Assembly: GCF_028683135.1 (NCBI RefSeq)
Contig: NZ_JAJUBB010000007.1
Coordinates: 1-64,000, forward strand
Reading direction: 5' to 3'
Source of the DNA: Enterovibrio qingdaonensis
GTDB lineage: Bacteria > Pseudomonadota > Gammaproteobacteria > Enterobacterales > Vibrionaceae
DNA: 64,000 nt
Part shown: positions 46,362 to 56,684 of the stretch, piece by piece
How positions within the stretch are numbered: the stretch's first letter is position 1
How the letters are laid out: each line of letters starts with the position of its first letter
Made by a program: the position numbers and the translations under genes
The notes under the pieces: model-generated
The model's input: only the letters and a program-made list of their open reading frames with translations
What the model was told of the DNA's origin: nothing
Databases searched by the model: none

Positions 46362-49130
46362 ATGCGAAAATTTATCCTGACGTTTTTACTCATTGGGTTA
46401 GTGGGGTGTCAGACAACATCACAAGCTCCCGTTACCAATGACCCTGATTGGGTGGTTGGCACGCTCGAAAACGGTTTAACCTATCACATCTACCCCAACG
46501 ATAAAGACGAAGCAGTTTCCGTCAGACTCGTATTTAACGTTGGTAGCCTTCAAGAAACGGACTCCCAGTTAGGTTATGCACACTTCCTAGAGCACATGGC
46601 ATTCAATGGCTCTACGCATTTTAAGCGAAATGAAATTGATGCTTTCTTACGAAGCGTCGGCGTAACCATGGGACATGGTGCCAATGCGTTCACCAGTGCT
46701 TATGAAACCGTTTACTTTGTTGATTTACCGGATAACTCAAGCTTAGAGAAAACCGTTACTTGGTTTTCTGACATAGCCTACGGGTTGGATCTCGATGCTC
46801 AGGCTATAGAGGGTGAAATAGGCGTCGTTCATGGCGAATGGTTGCAAGCAAGTGCGCAAGGGAAACCTTATGGATACGCCATTTACGAACATATTGCAGA
46901 CCAGAGTAAATTGGGTACCCGAGACCCAATAGGCACAGACGTCAGTATTAAGGCAGTCGACAAGGAAGGTTTAACCGCGTTTTACAACAAGTGGTACCAA
47001 CCTCAACTCGCTCACGTAGTGATTTCCGGAGATGTTAACCAACAAGACGCACTCAACTTACTCGAAGAAAAATTCGGCCTATGGAAGAAAGGCACAACAC
47101 CTGTTCCTGAAAAATACATCGCACCGCCTGCCAAAGGGGAGCCAGCAGTGCTTAGCGATACGGGTTCAGAGGGCGCGTCAATTGCCTATGTTTTCGACAT
47201 GGGAGAGGCTCGTTTCGAAACGGAAGGAGAGCTTTTTGAAAGCTGGACGGAAGATGCGGCAATCTCTCTAATTAGCTCGAAAATCTCAGACGTTATGTTA
47301 GGGGTGACAGGCGATGCGTTAGGTGCTCAGGTCTTCAAATTTCAGGCTGGTGGACGTGAGTACTTGCTGATTAGAGCGCAAATACCACGTGATATGCGAG
47401 ATGAGGTTCAGAATGCGATCTCTCGAGAAATTGCTGGCCTGAGAGACAAAGGAGCCACTGAAAATGCAGTCAATAATATGCGTTGGTTTCCGGGCAATAG
47501 AAAATCAGCCAAAGAAGACGATAAAAATCTGACAACGAAAGACCGCACTAACTTTTATACGTTTGCTCTATTGAATGAATACCCAGTGCTGTCGGTAGAC
47601 GAAACAATGCGTTTGCGCCTTAGCTGGTCTCAGTATTTGACACGTGGGGCGTTCAATAAACGGCTGAAATCTATATTGAGTAGCCCACCAGCTATTTACG
47701 CCTTCTATGATGGCGGCGAGGTGGAAGAAGAGGTCGCTCAGAGCGTTGCATCAGCAACAGACGTTTTGTTGGCAAAAGGAAAAAGCAAGCAGCTAACGGG
47801 TAAGCAGATCCTTGCAGGAGCAAAGGGATCAGGCAGTGTATTGGAAGAACGTCAAGAGGCTACTGACTTGCATGTATGGTCACTCAGCAATGGCGTTGAA
47901 GTTTGGTATCAAAGAAACGCCAAAGCGGGTAACGATGTAAGAATGGCGATAGGGTCAAAGGGCGGACGCTCAATGCTCACGTCTGATTTGAATGCGGCGA
48001 GCTATTTACTCGCTGATACGCTGTTTTTATCGGGATTAGGAGGCATGGACACTCAGACACTGCTTACCTATATCAACGAACGCGGAATTGCTTTTTGGCC
48101 TGATATCACCCCGACACGTCATGCAATACAAGTATATTCGCACAAGCGTTCAGTGAGCGATGCACTTGTTATCCTACACCATATATTGAGTGAGCCATTG
48201 CTTGATGAATCCGCGCTAAAAATGGCGAAACGTACGCTAACCAATGAGTCGTATAATTTTTCGACCTCTGTGGGTGGCATTTATGACCAAGGTGTATTTG
48301 ATTGGCTAAGAGGTGATAACAGTGCTTATCAGTTTGCGTCCACTGATGATGTCATGTTGACAACCCTTGAGCAGGTTGAATCGGCACACCGAGCTCTCTT
48401 TAATCAGAGTAACCCCATCACGTTATATATTTATGCTAACGTTGATCCGAAAAGATTGAAGCGTGCGGTAGAAAAAAATATTGCGAGCGTGGTATTCGAG
48501 GAAGATGCAGGTATTCCACTTAACACTCAGCAAAGCACTTGGGCAAAAGAGGTGTCTCCTGTGTTGAGTGTTAGTCAAGAGGAGCCGAATAAGGCACTCT
48601 CTGCCTTGTATGTACTGAGCGATGCGAAAAACGATATGAGTGCAAAAACGGTATTCATTGATGAATTGGTCAATCGTATTGCTTACACGCGAACTTTCGA
48701 CGAGGTCAGGGAGGCGCAATCTCTCACTTATACCCCAAATGTCTGGGAGCTATCGGTAGACAATGAAGCAACGACGGGTTGGGGATTTGCTGCTGTCGTT
48801 GAGCCAGTAAATGCAAAACGCACCAATCAAGTGTTTGAGGAAATCGTGGCAGGCCTCAGCAAAGGGATCACTGAGTCCGAATTTGAGTTTGTTTCCAAGC
48901 AGCTCAAAGAGGCGATGCAGGATAATGATATCAACGCAGACGTACAAACGAACATGTATGGTCGTTATCTGTTTAATGGTTGGGGTGTCGACACTTTGTT
49001 GAACGTAAATGAGACGGTAGACAGCATCACTTTCGACGAGGTGAACAATCGAACCAAGTTGATTTTCGGTGCGAACAGCAAGTTGGTCAAAGGCTACAAC
49101 ATGCCTGCTGGCCAGTTTGCGCCGAGATAA
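46362..49130 (+). CDS. M16-family zinc metalloprotease, predicted lipoprotein
   Basis: This 922-residue protein has a lipoprotein signal (LIGLVG-C, Cys16), so it is likely anchored to a membrane in the periplasm. The zinc motif HFLEH (residues 74-78) is the inverted His-X-X-Glu-His of pitrilysin/insulinase enzymes and the distal Glu is in EGEIGVVHGEW near residue 152. The C-terminal half (from about residue 500) is the inactive second M16 domain. Related enzymes degrade short peptides. It is a lone gene between two terminators. Confidence 0.92.
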   Translation: MRKFILTFLLIGLVGCQTTSQAPVTNDPDWVVGTLENGLTYHIYPNDKDEAVSVRLVFNVGSLQETDSQLGYAHFLEHMAFNGSTHFKRNEIDAFLRSVGVTMGHGANAFTSAYETVYFVDLPDNSSLEKTVTWFSDIAYGLDLDAQAIEGEIGVVHGEWLQASAQGKPYGYAIYEHIADQSKLGTRDPIGTDVSIKAVDKEGLTAFYNKWYQPQLAHVVISGDVNQQDALNLLEEKFGLWKKGTTPVPEKYIAPPAKGEPAVLSDTGSEGASIAYVFDMGEARFETEGELFESWTEDAAISLISSKISDVMLGVTGDALGAQVFKFQAGGREYLLIRAQIPRDMRDEVQNAISREIAGLRDKGATENAVNNMRWFPGNRKSAKEDDKNLTTKDRTNFYTFALLNEYPVLSVDETMRLRLSWSQYLTRGAFNKRLKSILSSPPAIYAFYDGGEVEEEVAQSVASATDVLLAKGKSKQLTGKQILAGAKGSGSVLEERQEATDLHVWSLSNGVEVWYQRNAKAGNDVRMAIGSKGGRSMLTSDLNAASYLLADTLFLSGLGGMDTQTLLTYINERGIAFWPDITPTRHAIQVYSHKRSVSDALVILHHILSEPLLDESALKMAKRTLTNESYNFSTSVGGIYDQGVFDWLRGDNSAYQFASTDDVMLTTLEQVESAHRALFNQSNPITLYIYANVDPKRLKRAVEKNIASVVFEEDAGIPLNTQQSTWAKEVSPVLSVSQEEPNKALSALYVLSDAKNDMSAKTVFIDELVNRIAYTRTFDEVREAQSLTYTPNVWELSVDNEATTGWGFAAVVEPVNAKRTNQVFEEIVAGLSKGITESEFEFVSKQLKEAMQDNDINADVQTNMYGRYLFNGWGVDTLLNVNETVDSITFDEVNNRTKLIFGANSKLVKGYNMPAGQFAPR

Positions 49131-49152
49131 CCTACCTTCTCAGTACATCAAT

Positions 49153-49183
49153 AAAAAGCCCTGCAAGAGCAGGGCTTTTTTTA
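49153..49183. terminator. Bidirectional terminator between the M16 protease gene and sap operon
   Basis: An AAAAAGCCCTGC / GCAGGGCTTTTT stem with AAGA loop is A- and T-flanked. The sapF stop codon overlaps its edge. Confidence 0.9.
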
Positions 49184-49987
49184 TGACATGTTGTATCTGG
49201 ACCGTCTGTCCATCGTGGGTGCGGTAAAGTGGCTTTCAATAAGGCGCTGAGTCAATGCATTTTCAGGTTCAGAAAAAATGCTTTGCGTCGTGCCTGATTC
49301 AACCACTTCCCCGTTTTGCATCACCATGACTTTGTCAGAGATGTGCTTAACCACGCCCATGTGTTGGGACACGTAGATATAGGAGAGGCCCATCTGCTCT
49401 TGAAGCTCTAACAATAAGTTCAAGATTTGCGAGCGCATGGACATGTCCAAGCCGTTCAACGCTTCATCTGCAACGATGACGCAGGGCTGGAGAATCAATG
49501 CGCGCGCAAGCGAAACACGTTGTTTCTGACCCGTCGCCAGCATTTGCGGGTAGAAATACGCATGCTCTGGTAAAAGACCCACCAAGCGCAACGTATCAAC
49601 GACCCGTTTTTCACGTTCTTGCGGCGTCATGTTGGTGTTTCGTTTAAGCGGACTTTCCAAAATTTGCCCAATCTGATTTCGCGGGTTAAGCGAGGTGTTG
49701 GGATCTTGGAAGATCATTCTGATCAGCTTACAACGGGTTTTGTAGTCTTTGGGCTGCAGAGCATCACCATTAACACGAACTTCACCGCCCGAAGGCTCAA
49801 CCACGCCCGCCAGCATTTTAGCCAGCGTCGATTTACCAGAACCGTTTTCACCAATGAGAGCCAGTGTTTCTCCCGCCTCTAAAGAAAAAGAAACGGGTTT
49901 TACAGCTTCTATGACACGCTTGGTAAACAGGCCTGTACGGTAGTGATAAGTTTTACTCAAGCCTTCAACTTCAAGCAATGCGCTCAT
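49181..49987 (-). CDS. sapF: Peptide ABC transporter ATPase SapF
   Basis: This 268-residue ATPase powers Sap peptide import with SapD. The Walker A is GENGSGKST (near residue 44), the Walker B is [12 protein letters not shown], and the signature motif is degenerate (LATGQKQR instead of LSGGQ-type), as in E. coli SapF. Sap transport is linked to antimicrobial peptide resistance and K+ uptake. The gene is last in sapA-B-C-D-F and overlaps sapD by 17 bases. Confidence 0.94.
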   Translation of the reverse strand: MSALLEVEGLSKTYHYRTGLFTKRVIEAVKPVSFSLEAGETLALIGENGSGKSTLAKMLAGVVEPSGGEVRVNGDALQPKDYKTRCKLIRMIFQDPNTSLNPRNQIGQILESPLKRNTNMTPQEREKRVVDTLRLVGLLPEHAYFYPQMLATGQKQRVSLARALILQPCVIVADEALNGLDMSMRSQILNLLLELQEQMGLSYIYVSQHMGVVKHISDKVMVMQNGEVVESGTTQSIFSEPENALTQRLIESHFTAPTMDRRSRYNMS

Positions 49988-50981
49988 GCTTTTTGACTTC
50001 CATATTGAGTGGGAAATGGCACGCGAACTTGTGGTTCTTTATTTTTTTCGTACGAGGAACTTCTACGCATTTTCGTTGCGCATAGGGACAACGTGGGCCT
50101 AAGCGGCAGCCAATAGGCAGGTTCTGCAAAGGCGGAATCGCACCTGGCAACGTTTCCAGCTTACATTTATGCGGAATATCTTTGCTGAAGTCCGGCATCG
50201 CGCGCAGTAGCGCATTGGTGTACGGGTGATGCGGTTTTTCCAAAATCTGTTGGCGGCTTGCTGATTCGACGGATTGACCACAATACATAACCGTAATGCG
50301 GTCTGCCCATTGAGTCACCGTCGTCAAGTCGTGGCTGATCAACAGTATGGTGGTGTTAGACAACTGATTCGTACGGCTAAGGAGACGGAATATCTGCGCT
50401 TGAGTGATAGGATCCAAATCATTGGTTGGTTCGTCTGCAATCAAAAGGCGAGGGCGATTAGCGATTGCCATTGCAATCATTACCTTTTGACACTCACCGT
50501 CAGTCAGTTCGTACGGGTAGCTGTTCATGACGCGCTTGTGATCTTTGATACCCACTTTGTGCAGCAGTGCAATAGATTGCTGCTTGCGCCATGACAAACG
50601 TTGCCACCAACTTCCGCTGAATGAGCTAGAAGGAATGGCTTCTTCCAACTGATAACCAACTTGTTCGGAAGGGTCCAAACAGGTTGAAGGTTCTTGGAAG
50701 ATCATGGCGATGTCTTTGCCGACGACGTGACGTCGTTCTCTCGCGGGCAGTGAAAGCAAATCGATGTTGCCCAAGCGCAATCGGTCTGCACTGACTCGCC
50801 AGTTATCTTTGGTTACACCACAAATAGCTTTTGCAACCAAGCTCTTTCCGGAGCCTGATTCGCCCACTAAGCCGCGAATTTCACCTTCGTTAATTGTCAG
50901 GCTCATTCGGTCAACCGCTTTAACTGGACCTTGAGGCGTATCTATCTCGATAGTCAGGTGTCGAATATCTAATAACGGCAT
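49971..50981 (-). CDS. sapD: Peptide ABC transporter ATPase SapD
   Basis: This 336-residue ATPase has Walker [10 protein letters not shown] near residue 40, a signature region [16 protein letters not shown] and Walker [13 protein letters not shown]. The C-terminal oligopeptide-transporter extension has the cysteines of [17 protein letters not shown], as in OppD/DppD-type subunits. In E. coli SapD also binds ATP for Trk potassium uptake. Its start overlaps the sapC stop by one base (TAATG), so it is coupled. Confidence 0.95.
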   Translation of the reverse strand: MPLLDIRHLTIEIDTPQGPVKAVDRMSLTINEGEIRGLVGESGSGKSLVAKAICGVTKDNWRVSADRLRLGNIDLLSLPARERRHVVGKDIAMIFQEPSTCLDPSEQVGYQLEEAIPSSSFSGSWWQRLSWRKQQSIALLHKVGIKDHKRVMNSYPYELTDGECQKVMIAMAIANRPRLLIADEPTNDLDPITQAQIFRLLSRTNQLSNTTILLISHDLTTVTQWADRITVMYCGQSVESASRQQILEKPHHPYTNALLRAMPDFSKDIPHKCKLETLPGAIPPLQNLPIGCRLGPRCPYAQRKCVEVPRTKKIKNHKFACHFPLNMEVKKHERIA

Positions 50982-51868
50982 TATTCTGTCCCCGCATTAA
51001 CTGCTTGGCTAATTCCATCGCCAACCAAGTTGACCACCAACACACTGACCATAATGGCAAGTCCGGGCAGTGTCACCGTCCATGGGGCTGTAAATACTAG
51101 TTCTATTGAGTCACCTAACATTGCTCCCCATTCTGGAGAAGGTGCTTGTGCCCCTAGCCCCAAAAAGCCAAGGGCTGCAATGTCCAGAATGGCGACCGAA
51201 ATGGCTCGGGTTAATTCTGTACTCAACGTCATGAAAATGTTTGGCAAGACTGAGTGGTAAAGCAGGTAGAAGCTATTCGCGCCATCAAGGCGAGCCGCGA
51301 GAATGTACTCTTTTTCCATTTCGGCGTGCACGGCGGTGTAAACCGAGCGAATAAAGCGCGGGATCAGAGCCAACCATACGGCCAGAAGAATACTCATCTC
51401 CCCCGGGCCTTTAAACGCCACGACAATAATCGCCAACAGCAGTGAAGGGATGGATAAGACGGTATCGAGAATATGATTGAGGAAGCTCGATTTCAGACCA
51501 GAGGTCATCCCAGCCAAAATACCAATCAAGACACCGATAACACCGGCAGCAAGTGCCACCAAGAGTGCATAGCCAAATGTCAGGCGAGAACCAGCAATTA
51601 AACGAGACAGCATGTCTCGCGACAAGTCGTCAGTCCCTAAAAAGTAATCAACGGTTCCTGCATTGTCCCACGATGGTGGTTGTAACAAATGCCCCGTTTG
51701 AAATTGCGGATCGTATGGCGTTAGCCAAGGGGCAAAAATGGTCACTAAAAGCAGAATACAGAGTAGCCAAAAACCCGCTACAGCGAGGGTGTTTTCTCTG
51801 AATGCTTTCCAAGCGCGTTCTAATTGGGTTGGAATGCGCTGCTCTAAATAAACACTATTTGAGGGCAT
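50981..51868 (-). CDS. sapC: Peptide ABC transporter permease SapC
   Basis: This 295-residue permease has five to six predicted helices and the membrane-transport motif [20 protein letters not shown], with the EAA-type loop [20 protein letters not shown] that contacts the ATPases. It pairs with SapB. The N-terminal [20 protein letters not shown] is typical of DppC-like proteins. It overlaps sapB by 14 bases and sapD by one, so the whole block is tightly translated together. Confidence 0.94.
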   Translation of the reverse strand: MPSNSVYLEQRIPTQLERAWKAFRENTLAVAGFWLLCILLLVTIFAPWLTPYDPQFQTGHLLQPPSWDNAGTVDYFLGTDDLSRDMLSRLIAGSRLTFGYALLVALAAGVIGVLIGILAGMTSGLKSSFLNHILDTVLSIPSLLLAIIVVAFKGPGEMSILLAVWLALIPRFIRSVYTAVHAEMEKEYILAARLDGANSFYLLYHSVLPNIFMTLSTELTRAISVAILDIAALGFLGLGAQAPSPEWGAMLGDSIELVFTAPWTVTLPGLAIMVSVLVVNLVGDGISQAVNAGTE

Positions 51869-52817
51869 ACCATTCCTTCCTTGCTAGGGGACTGATTGCT
51901 GCCCCAGCGAGATCTGAAAATATATTCGCGAGCAAAACCACACTTCCCACGGTTAGAACACCGGCTTGAACTGCCACATAATCTTTGAAACTTAAGGCGT
52001 CCAACAGCCAAGTACCAATGCCCGGCCAGTTAAAAATCGATTCAGTGATGATGGCAAATGTCATCATGGTCGAGATCTGAATGCCGAATTTTGGAATGAT
52101 AGGTGGAAGCGCATTTTTCAAACCATGACGCATAACAATTTCAGACTTAGATAAGCCTTTAGTCGCCGCTGCTTTGATGTAATTTTGGCTCATGACATCA
52201 GAGACCGAATCACGCAGTAATTTGATGATTTCAGTGGTCGGTGCAACTGCCAACACCAGCGTAGGCATTATGAGGTGTCGAATGATGTCTTCAACTGCTT
52301 GACTTCGTTGCGGGTGATTGGAGAGCATCACATCGACCAACGCAAAGCCTGTCGTATTTGGAATTTCAAATAACAGGTTATAGCGACCGGATACAGGCAA
52401 CCATCCTAGATAGAGTGAAAACAGCATGATCATTAAAATGGCCATCCAGAAGATGGGCATTGAGAAGGTCAGCAGAGTAATAGAAGAAATCACGATATCG
52501 GCGGGCGAGCCTCGACGAATCCCTGCAAGCGTTCCTAGAGGTATTCCCACGATCAACGCGAGGAGGAATGCAAAAAAGCAAAGTTCCATCGTTGCAGGGA
52601 ATACTTCTGACAATGCTTGGGTAACAGGAAGTCCGTCGGCTGAAATGCCAAGGTCACCTTGCATTAGCTGGCGAATGTACTGAAACCAACCAGTCCAAAA
52701 TTCTTGTTGGTTAAAGACAGAGAACGGGTCAAGCTTGACGATGTTGTAGCTGATAAGTGTCAGTATCAGCAAGGTTATGATGAACAGATTGAGCCTGCGA
52801 ATAGCATAGATCAACAT
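51855..52817 (-). CDS. sapB: Peptide ABC transporter permease SapB
   Basis: This 320-residue permease has about six helices starting MLIYAIRRLNLFIITLLILT, the usual DppB-like N terminus. The EAA-type loop is near KGLSKSEIVMRHGLKNALPP. It forms the membrane channel with SapC. It starts three bases after the sapA stop, and overlaps sapC by 14 bases. Confidence 0.94.
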   Translation of the reverse strand: MLIYAIRRLNLFIITLLILTLISYNIVKLDPFSVFNQQEFWTGWFQYIRQLMQGDLGISADGLPVTQALSEVFPATMELCFFAFLLALIVGIPLGTLAGIRRGSPADIVISSITLLTFSMPIFWMAILMIMLFSLYLGWLPVSGRYNLLFEIPNTTGFALVDVMLSNHPQRSQAVEDIIRHLIMPTLVLAVAPTTEIIKLLRDSVSDVMSQNYIKAAATKGLSKSEIVMRHGLKNALPPIIPKFGIQISTMMTFAIITESIFNWPGIGTWLLDALSFKDYVAVQAGVLTVGSVVLLANIFSDLAGAAISPLARKEWYALK

Positions 52818-52820
52818 AGA

Positions 52821-54440
52821 TCAATGGCTCCTCGAAACATTAGCAAAAGATTTGTCTCCAAACGGACTGAGGTTAATACCCTGAAGGCTGGCGTTTCTTG
52901 CTTGGTAATGTACGCCATGTGCGAGAGGAATGACGGGCATCCTGTCTTTCAATATGGTTTGCGCTTGTAGATATATATCGCGTCGTTCTTCCTGAATATC
53001 TGTCGCTATGGCCGCGTCTAAATGACGGTCAAAATAGCGATTACACCAATTCGACAAATTCCAGCCAGTAAATTTGGCATTGCATGAGAGCAATGGGCGA
53101 AGGAAATTATCAGGATCGCCATTATCGGCAATCCAGCCAGTAAGTACCATACCTAGATCACTAATCTCATCACGCAGTAGCTTCCGGTTGATGTCTTCTT
53201 GTGCAACGATGTTGACTTGAATACCAATGACCGCCAAATTCGACTGTATGAGCTCTGCCGCTTTTATGGGGCTGGGATTGTACGCCTTAGGCGTCAGCGG
53301 TACCAATAAATCCACACTAAATCCATGCCTATAGCCTGCCTTTGCCATCAAACTTAAGGCCAATTGAGGGTCAAAGGTGGTATTGAGCTTGTCATCATAA
53401 GCCCATGACATCGGTGGAAGCATACCCGTCGCGGGGGTGCCAGTTCCGTGATAAACCGACTGAATGAGTGTCTCTCGATTAATAGCAAGACTGATTGCCT
53501 GACGAACTTCCAGTTCTGACAATGCTGGATGGCGCGTATTGAGTGCTAAAAACGCCACGTTCATCCCTGTTTGAGAAGCCAAAATAAAGTCAGGGTTATT
53601 TTCAATAACTGAAAGTTGGCTTGCGACGGGCGAGGAAAGGACATCGCATTCGCGGGTAATGAGTTTTGCGAGTGTGCCTGTACCACGAATGCTGATGTCA
53701 TAGGCGACTTGCTCCATAGGCGCCGCACCATTCCAGTAGCCCCAATGGCGTTTCAAGCGAATAAGTTGGTGAGGTTTGTACTCATCCAAATGGAATGCCC
53801 CTGAGCCAACAGGGTGCGTATCGATTCGTGCTAAGTCGCCACTTTCTAGTAAGGTGTCGCCATACTCAGCAGAATGAATAACGGCGTACGTGGTGGACAG
53901 CGTTGACAAGAACGACACATCGGGGCGGGACAAGGTGAATTTTACGGAATAGTCGTCAAGTGCTTCGACGTTAGTGACCAAGCCGGCGAAATCCATGCTG
54001 TCGAACCATGGGTATTCACCACCTGAGACGTCATGAAAGGGGTGCTCAGGATCGATGAGTCGTTTAAAGCTGAAAACAACATCGTCTGCAATGACACCGC
54101 GATGGGGAATAAACCAATCCGTAACCTGAAACTTGGCACTACGACGAAGTTTAAAGGTGTATTCCTTACCGTCGGGGCTGACGGTCCAGCTTTGCGCCAG
54201 CATGGGTATAGGTTTGTAGGTAACAGGGTCGAGTTGAAGCAACCGATCGAAGATTTGGCTTGAGAGCGCATCGGCCGTTAATCCTCCGTCGGTGAGTTGA
54301 GGATTAAAGGTATTTGGTTGCCCCGGGCCGCAATAGATAAACCCTCGATTTCTCGTAGAGTTTTCAGAGAACGGGTCTTCACATCCTGCCAATAGTAATA
54401 TGGCAACGCTCGCGGTGAGCAAACGACGTAATGCTCTCAT
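52821..54440 (-). CDS. sapA: Sap peptide-binding protein SapA, predicted lipoprotein
   Basis: This 539-residue substrate-binding protein belongs to the DppA/OppA group, with FIYCGPGQPNTFNPQLTDGG and GTGTLAKLITRECDVLSSP as in E. coli SapA. The ATG at 54440 gives a lipoprotein signal MRALRRLLTASVAILLLAGC with Cys20 as lipidation site, whereas I recall E. coli SapA as a soluble periplasmic protein with an AIA-type cleavage site. A TTG 12 codons earlier is the alternative. It is first of sapABCDF; pspF lies upstream on the same strand with 111 bases between. Confidence 0.92.
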   Translation of the reverse strand: MRALRRLLTASVAILLLAGCEDPFSENSTRNRGFIYCGPGQPNTFNPQLTDGGLTADALSSQIFDRLLQLDPVTYKPIPMLAQSWTVSPDGKEYTFKLRRSAKFQVTDWFIPHRGVIADDVVFSFKRLIDPEHPFHDVSGGEYPWFDSMDFAGLVTNVEALDDYSVKFTLSRPDVSFLSTLSTTYAVIHSAEYGDTLLESGDLARIDTHPVGSGAFHLDEYKPHQLIRLKRHWGYWNGAAPMEQVAYDISIRGTGTLAKLITRECDVLSSPVASQLSVIENNPDFILASQTGMNVAFLALNTRHPALSELEVRQAISLAINRETLIQSVYHGTGTPATGMLPPMSWAYDDKLNTTFDPQLALSLMAKAGYRHGFSVDLLVPLTPKAYNPSPIKAAELIQSNLAVIGIQVNIVAQEDINRKLLRDEISDLGMVLTGWIADNGDPDNFLRPLLSCNAKFTGWNLSNWCNRYFDRHLDAAIATDIQEERRDIYLQAQTILKDRMPVIPLAHGVHYQARNASLQGINLSPFGDKSFANVSRSH

Positions 54441-54551
54441 AAGCCAATGATTAGTTGTTCGGGTTAAGTGTCTCAATTTACCACTGAAGCAACCTAGTCA
54501 CCAAGTGGTGGCGAAAAGAACAGCTCAAAATACAACGAATTGGGCACGAAT

Positions 54552-55583
54552 CTATACAGTGTCCTGAACATCCTCGCCCACTAAGTTATATTTTCTGAGT
54601 AAGCCTCTTATTTGATGGTAGCTTAAGCCCAGAAGCTCTGCGGCACGTCTTTGATTAAACTTGGCTTGTGTCATGGCTGATTCAACAATCTCTTTTTCTT
54701 GCTGAGTCTGCCATTGGCGTAAGTCCATAGGGAAAGAGAATGTATCAGGCGAAACGGCATCTTGGCTTTCGCTCCGTTGATTTTCGCTAAGAGTCCAAGG
54801 TGCTTTAAAAGGGTCAATATAGATGGCGTCGACCGCACTGTGCTCATCGTTGTGGCGGTAGATGGCACGTTCAACGACATTCTTCAATTCACGCACATTT
54901 CCCGGCCATTGGTAAGTTTCCAACGTTTGTTGGGCTACTTCAGAGAACCCACTGAAGTAGCTATACCCGAGCTCACGGCACATCTTCACCGCGTAGTATT
55001 CAGCAAGAAGCAAAATATCACCCTGACGCTCGCGCAGAGGGGGAAGGTGGATAACGTCGAAGGCAAGCCTATCGAGCAGATCCGCGCGAAACTTACCGTC
55101 ATTTGCTAGTGCAGGAAGGTCTTCATTGGTGGCACAGATGAGTCTGACATCTGCGCTTAGAACATCGCTACCGCCAACGCGCTCGTACTCACCATATTCA
55201 ATGACGCGCAATAGCTTTTCTTGAACGCCTAAAGGTGATGTTGCCAATTCATCTAAGAAAAGTGTACCGCCTTCTGCGCGTTCAAATCGACCTTTGTGTC
55301 GGCCTTTAGCACCACTAAATGAGCCAGCTTCATGGCCAAAAAGCTCTGAATCAATGAGCCCCTCGCTCAATGCTGCACAGTTGAGGCTCACCAATGGGCC
55401 ATCCCAACGTTTTGATAAATAGTGCATGCGTTTGGCGATCAATTCTTTACCTGTTCCTCGCTCGCCAATGATCAGCACAGGGCGATTTAACGGTGCGATA
55501 CGTGATACGTGGTCTAGCACCGAAAGGAAGTGATCAGACTCACCAATTAAATTGTCAGGCTTCTGCATGGTTAAATTTACCAT
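54552..55583 (-). CDS. pspF: Phage shock protein operon activator PspF
   Basis: This 343-residue sigma-54 enhancer-binding protein lacks an N-terminal regulatory domain. AAA+ core: Walker A GERGTGKE (residues about 40-47), Walker B GGTLFLDE, and a helix-turn-helix near the C terminus (AAELLGLSYHQIRGLL). The loop that contacts sigma-54 reads GSFSGA where E. coli PspF has GAFTGA. PspA normally holds PspF inactive. It is divergent from pspA. The start is uncertain: ATG 55583 or ATG 55568 five codons later, neither with a strong Shine-Dalgarno. Confidence 0.93.
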   Translation of the reverse strand: MVNLTMQKPDNLIGESDHFLSVLDHVSRIAPLNRPVLIIGERGTGKELIAKRMHYLSKRWDGPLVSLNCAALSEGLIDSELFGHEAGSFSGAKGRHKGRFERAEGGTLFLDELATSPLGVQEKLLRVIEYGEYERVGGSDVLSADVRLICATNEDLPALANDGKFRADLLDRLAFDVIHLPPLRERQGDILLLAEYYAVKMCRELGYSYFSGFSEVAQQTLETYQWPGNVRELKNVVERAIYRHNDEHSAVDAIYIDPFKAPWTLSENQRSESQDAVSPDTFSFPMDLRQWQTQQEKEIVESAMTQAKFNQRRAAELLGLSYHQIRGLLRKYNLVGEDVQDTV

Positions 55584-55666
55584 TTGTTAGTTTATTTCAT
55601 CATACCCTCGTTGAAGGTAAAAAGCACAGGTTTGGTTAAAGTGTTGATTATTAAGGGATATAAAAG

Positions 55667-55683
55667 TTGGCACACACTTTGAT
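55667..55683 (+). promoter_or_regulatory. Sigma-54 promoter of pspA
   Basis: TTGGCAC-N5-TTGAT matches the -24/-12 consensus TGGCAC-N5-TTGCW except at the last two bases (-12 GA in place of GC). It points to pspA and lies in the pspF-pspA gap, as in E. coli. Confidence 0.75.
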
Positions 55684-55761
55684 ATAAGAACATCATCGAC
55701 GTAACACACTCGACATTAACTCGTAAGCGCACAGCGCGCATTTAGTAAAAGGAGCATCACC

Positions 55762-56427
55762 ATGGGTATTTTTTCTCGCTTCGCAGACATTGTTAATGCC
55801 AACGTTAACTCGCTGTTGGATAAAGCAGAAGATCCACAAAAAATGGTTCGCCTGATCATTCAGGAAATGGAAGACACACTGGTTGAAGTTCGCACTTCTT
55901 CTGCACGTGCTTTGGCTGATAAAAAAGAACTGGCGCGCAAAATTGATAACATTGAGCGTCAAATGACCGACTGGCAGGAAAAAGCCACGTTAGCATTGCA
56001 AAAGTCACGTGAAGATCTCGCACGTGCAGCTTTGATTGAAAAACAAAAAGTGCACGATATCCTGTTGACCTTGAAAGAGGAATACAGCCTGGTTGATGAG
56101 ACCATTGAAAAGCTGGGTCACGAGATTGCCGAACTTGAAACTAAGTTAGCTGAGACAAGAGCCCGTCAGCAAGCACTGGTTATCCGCCGAGAAGCGGCTG
56201 GCAAACGTCTTGATGTTCGTCGTCAACTAGATACGAGCCGCACTGATGAGGCACTGGCAAAGTTTGAACAATATGAGCGCCGCATTGATGAGCTGGAAGC
56301 TGAAGCGGAAAGTTACACCATGGGCAAAGGAAAACGTCTAGAGGATGAGTTCGCAGATCTGCAAGCGCAAGATGACATTGAGAAAGAACTTGCGAAGATG
56401 AAAGCTGAGCTGAAAGACAAAGAATAA
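55762..56427 (+). CDS. pspA: Phage shock protein A
   Basis: This 221-residue peripheral inner-membrane protein of the PspA/ESCRT-III family is nearly all coiled coil. The N-terminal amphipathic helix [20 protein letters not shown] binds membrane and senses stress, and the YDEMxRM-like loop in the hairpin region is replaced by helix-rich sequence. It also inhibits PspF. The ATG follows AAGGAGCATCACC. pspB and pspC follow in the sigma-54 operon. Confidence 0.97.
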   Translation: MGIFSRFADIVNANVNSLLDKAEDPQKMVRLIIQEMEDTLVEVRTSSARALADKKELARKIDNIERQMTDWQEKATLALQKSREDLARAALIEKQKVHDILLTLKEEYSLVDETIEKLGHEIAELETKLAETRARQQALVIRREAAGKRLDVRRQLDTSRTDEALAKFEQYERRIDELEAEAESYTMGKGKRLEDEFADLQAQDDIEKELAKMKAELKDKE

Positions 56428-56453
56428 TCGAAAGAGAGAGGTAAGGAGATCAC

Positions 56454-56684
56454 ATGTCGATGGCATTTCTATCAATTCCACTGGTTGTGTTCCTCGTTTT
56501 TGTGGCACCCCTGTGGTTATGGCTCCATTACCGCAGTAAGCGACAGGTCGGGCAGGGATTGAGCAGTGACGAATATGAGCAATTGCAGGCACTGGCTGAT
56601 CGTGCGGAAGGACTGCAGTCGCGTATCCACTCGCTGGAACGCATTCTTGATGAAGAAGCACCAAATTGGAGACACAAAGAATGA
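56454..56684 (+). CDS. pspB: Phage shock protein B
   Basis: This 76-residue inner-membrane protein has one N-terminal helix (about residues 4-24) and a cytoplasmic coiled-coil tail with the YEQLQALADRAEGLQSRIHS stretch. With PspC it relays stress to PspA. It overlaps the pspC start by four bases (ATGA). Confidence 0.95.
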   Translation: MSMAFLSIPLVVFLVFVAPLWLWLHYRSKRQVGQGLSSDEYEQLQALADRAEGLQSRIHSLERILDEEAPNWRHKE

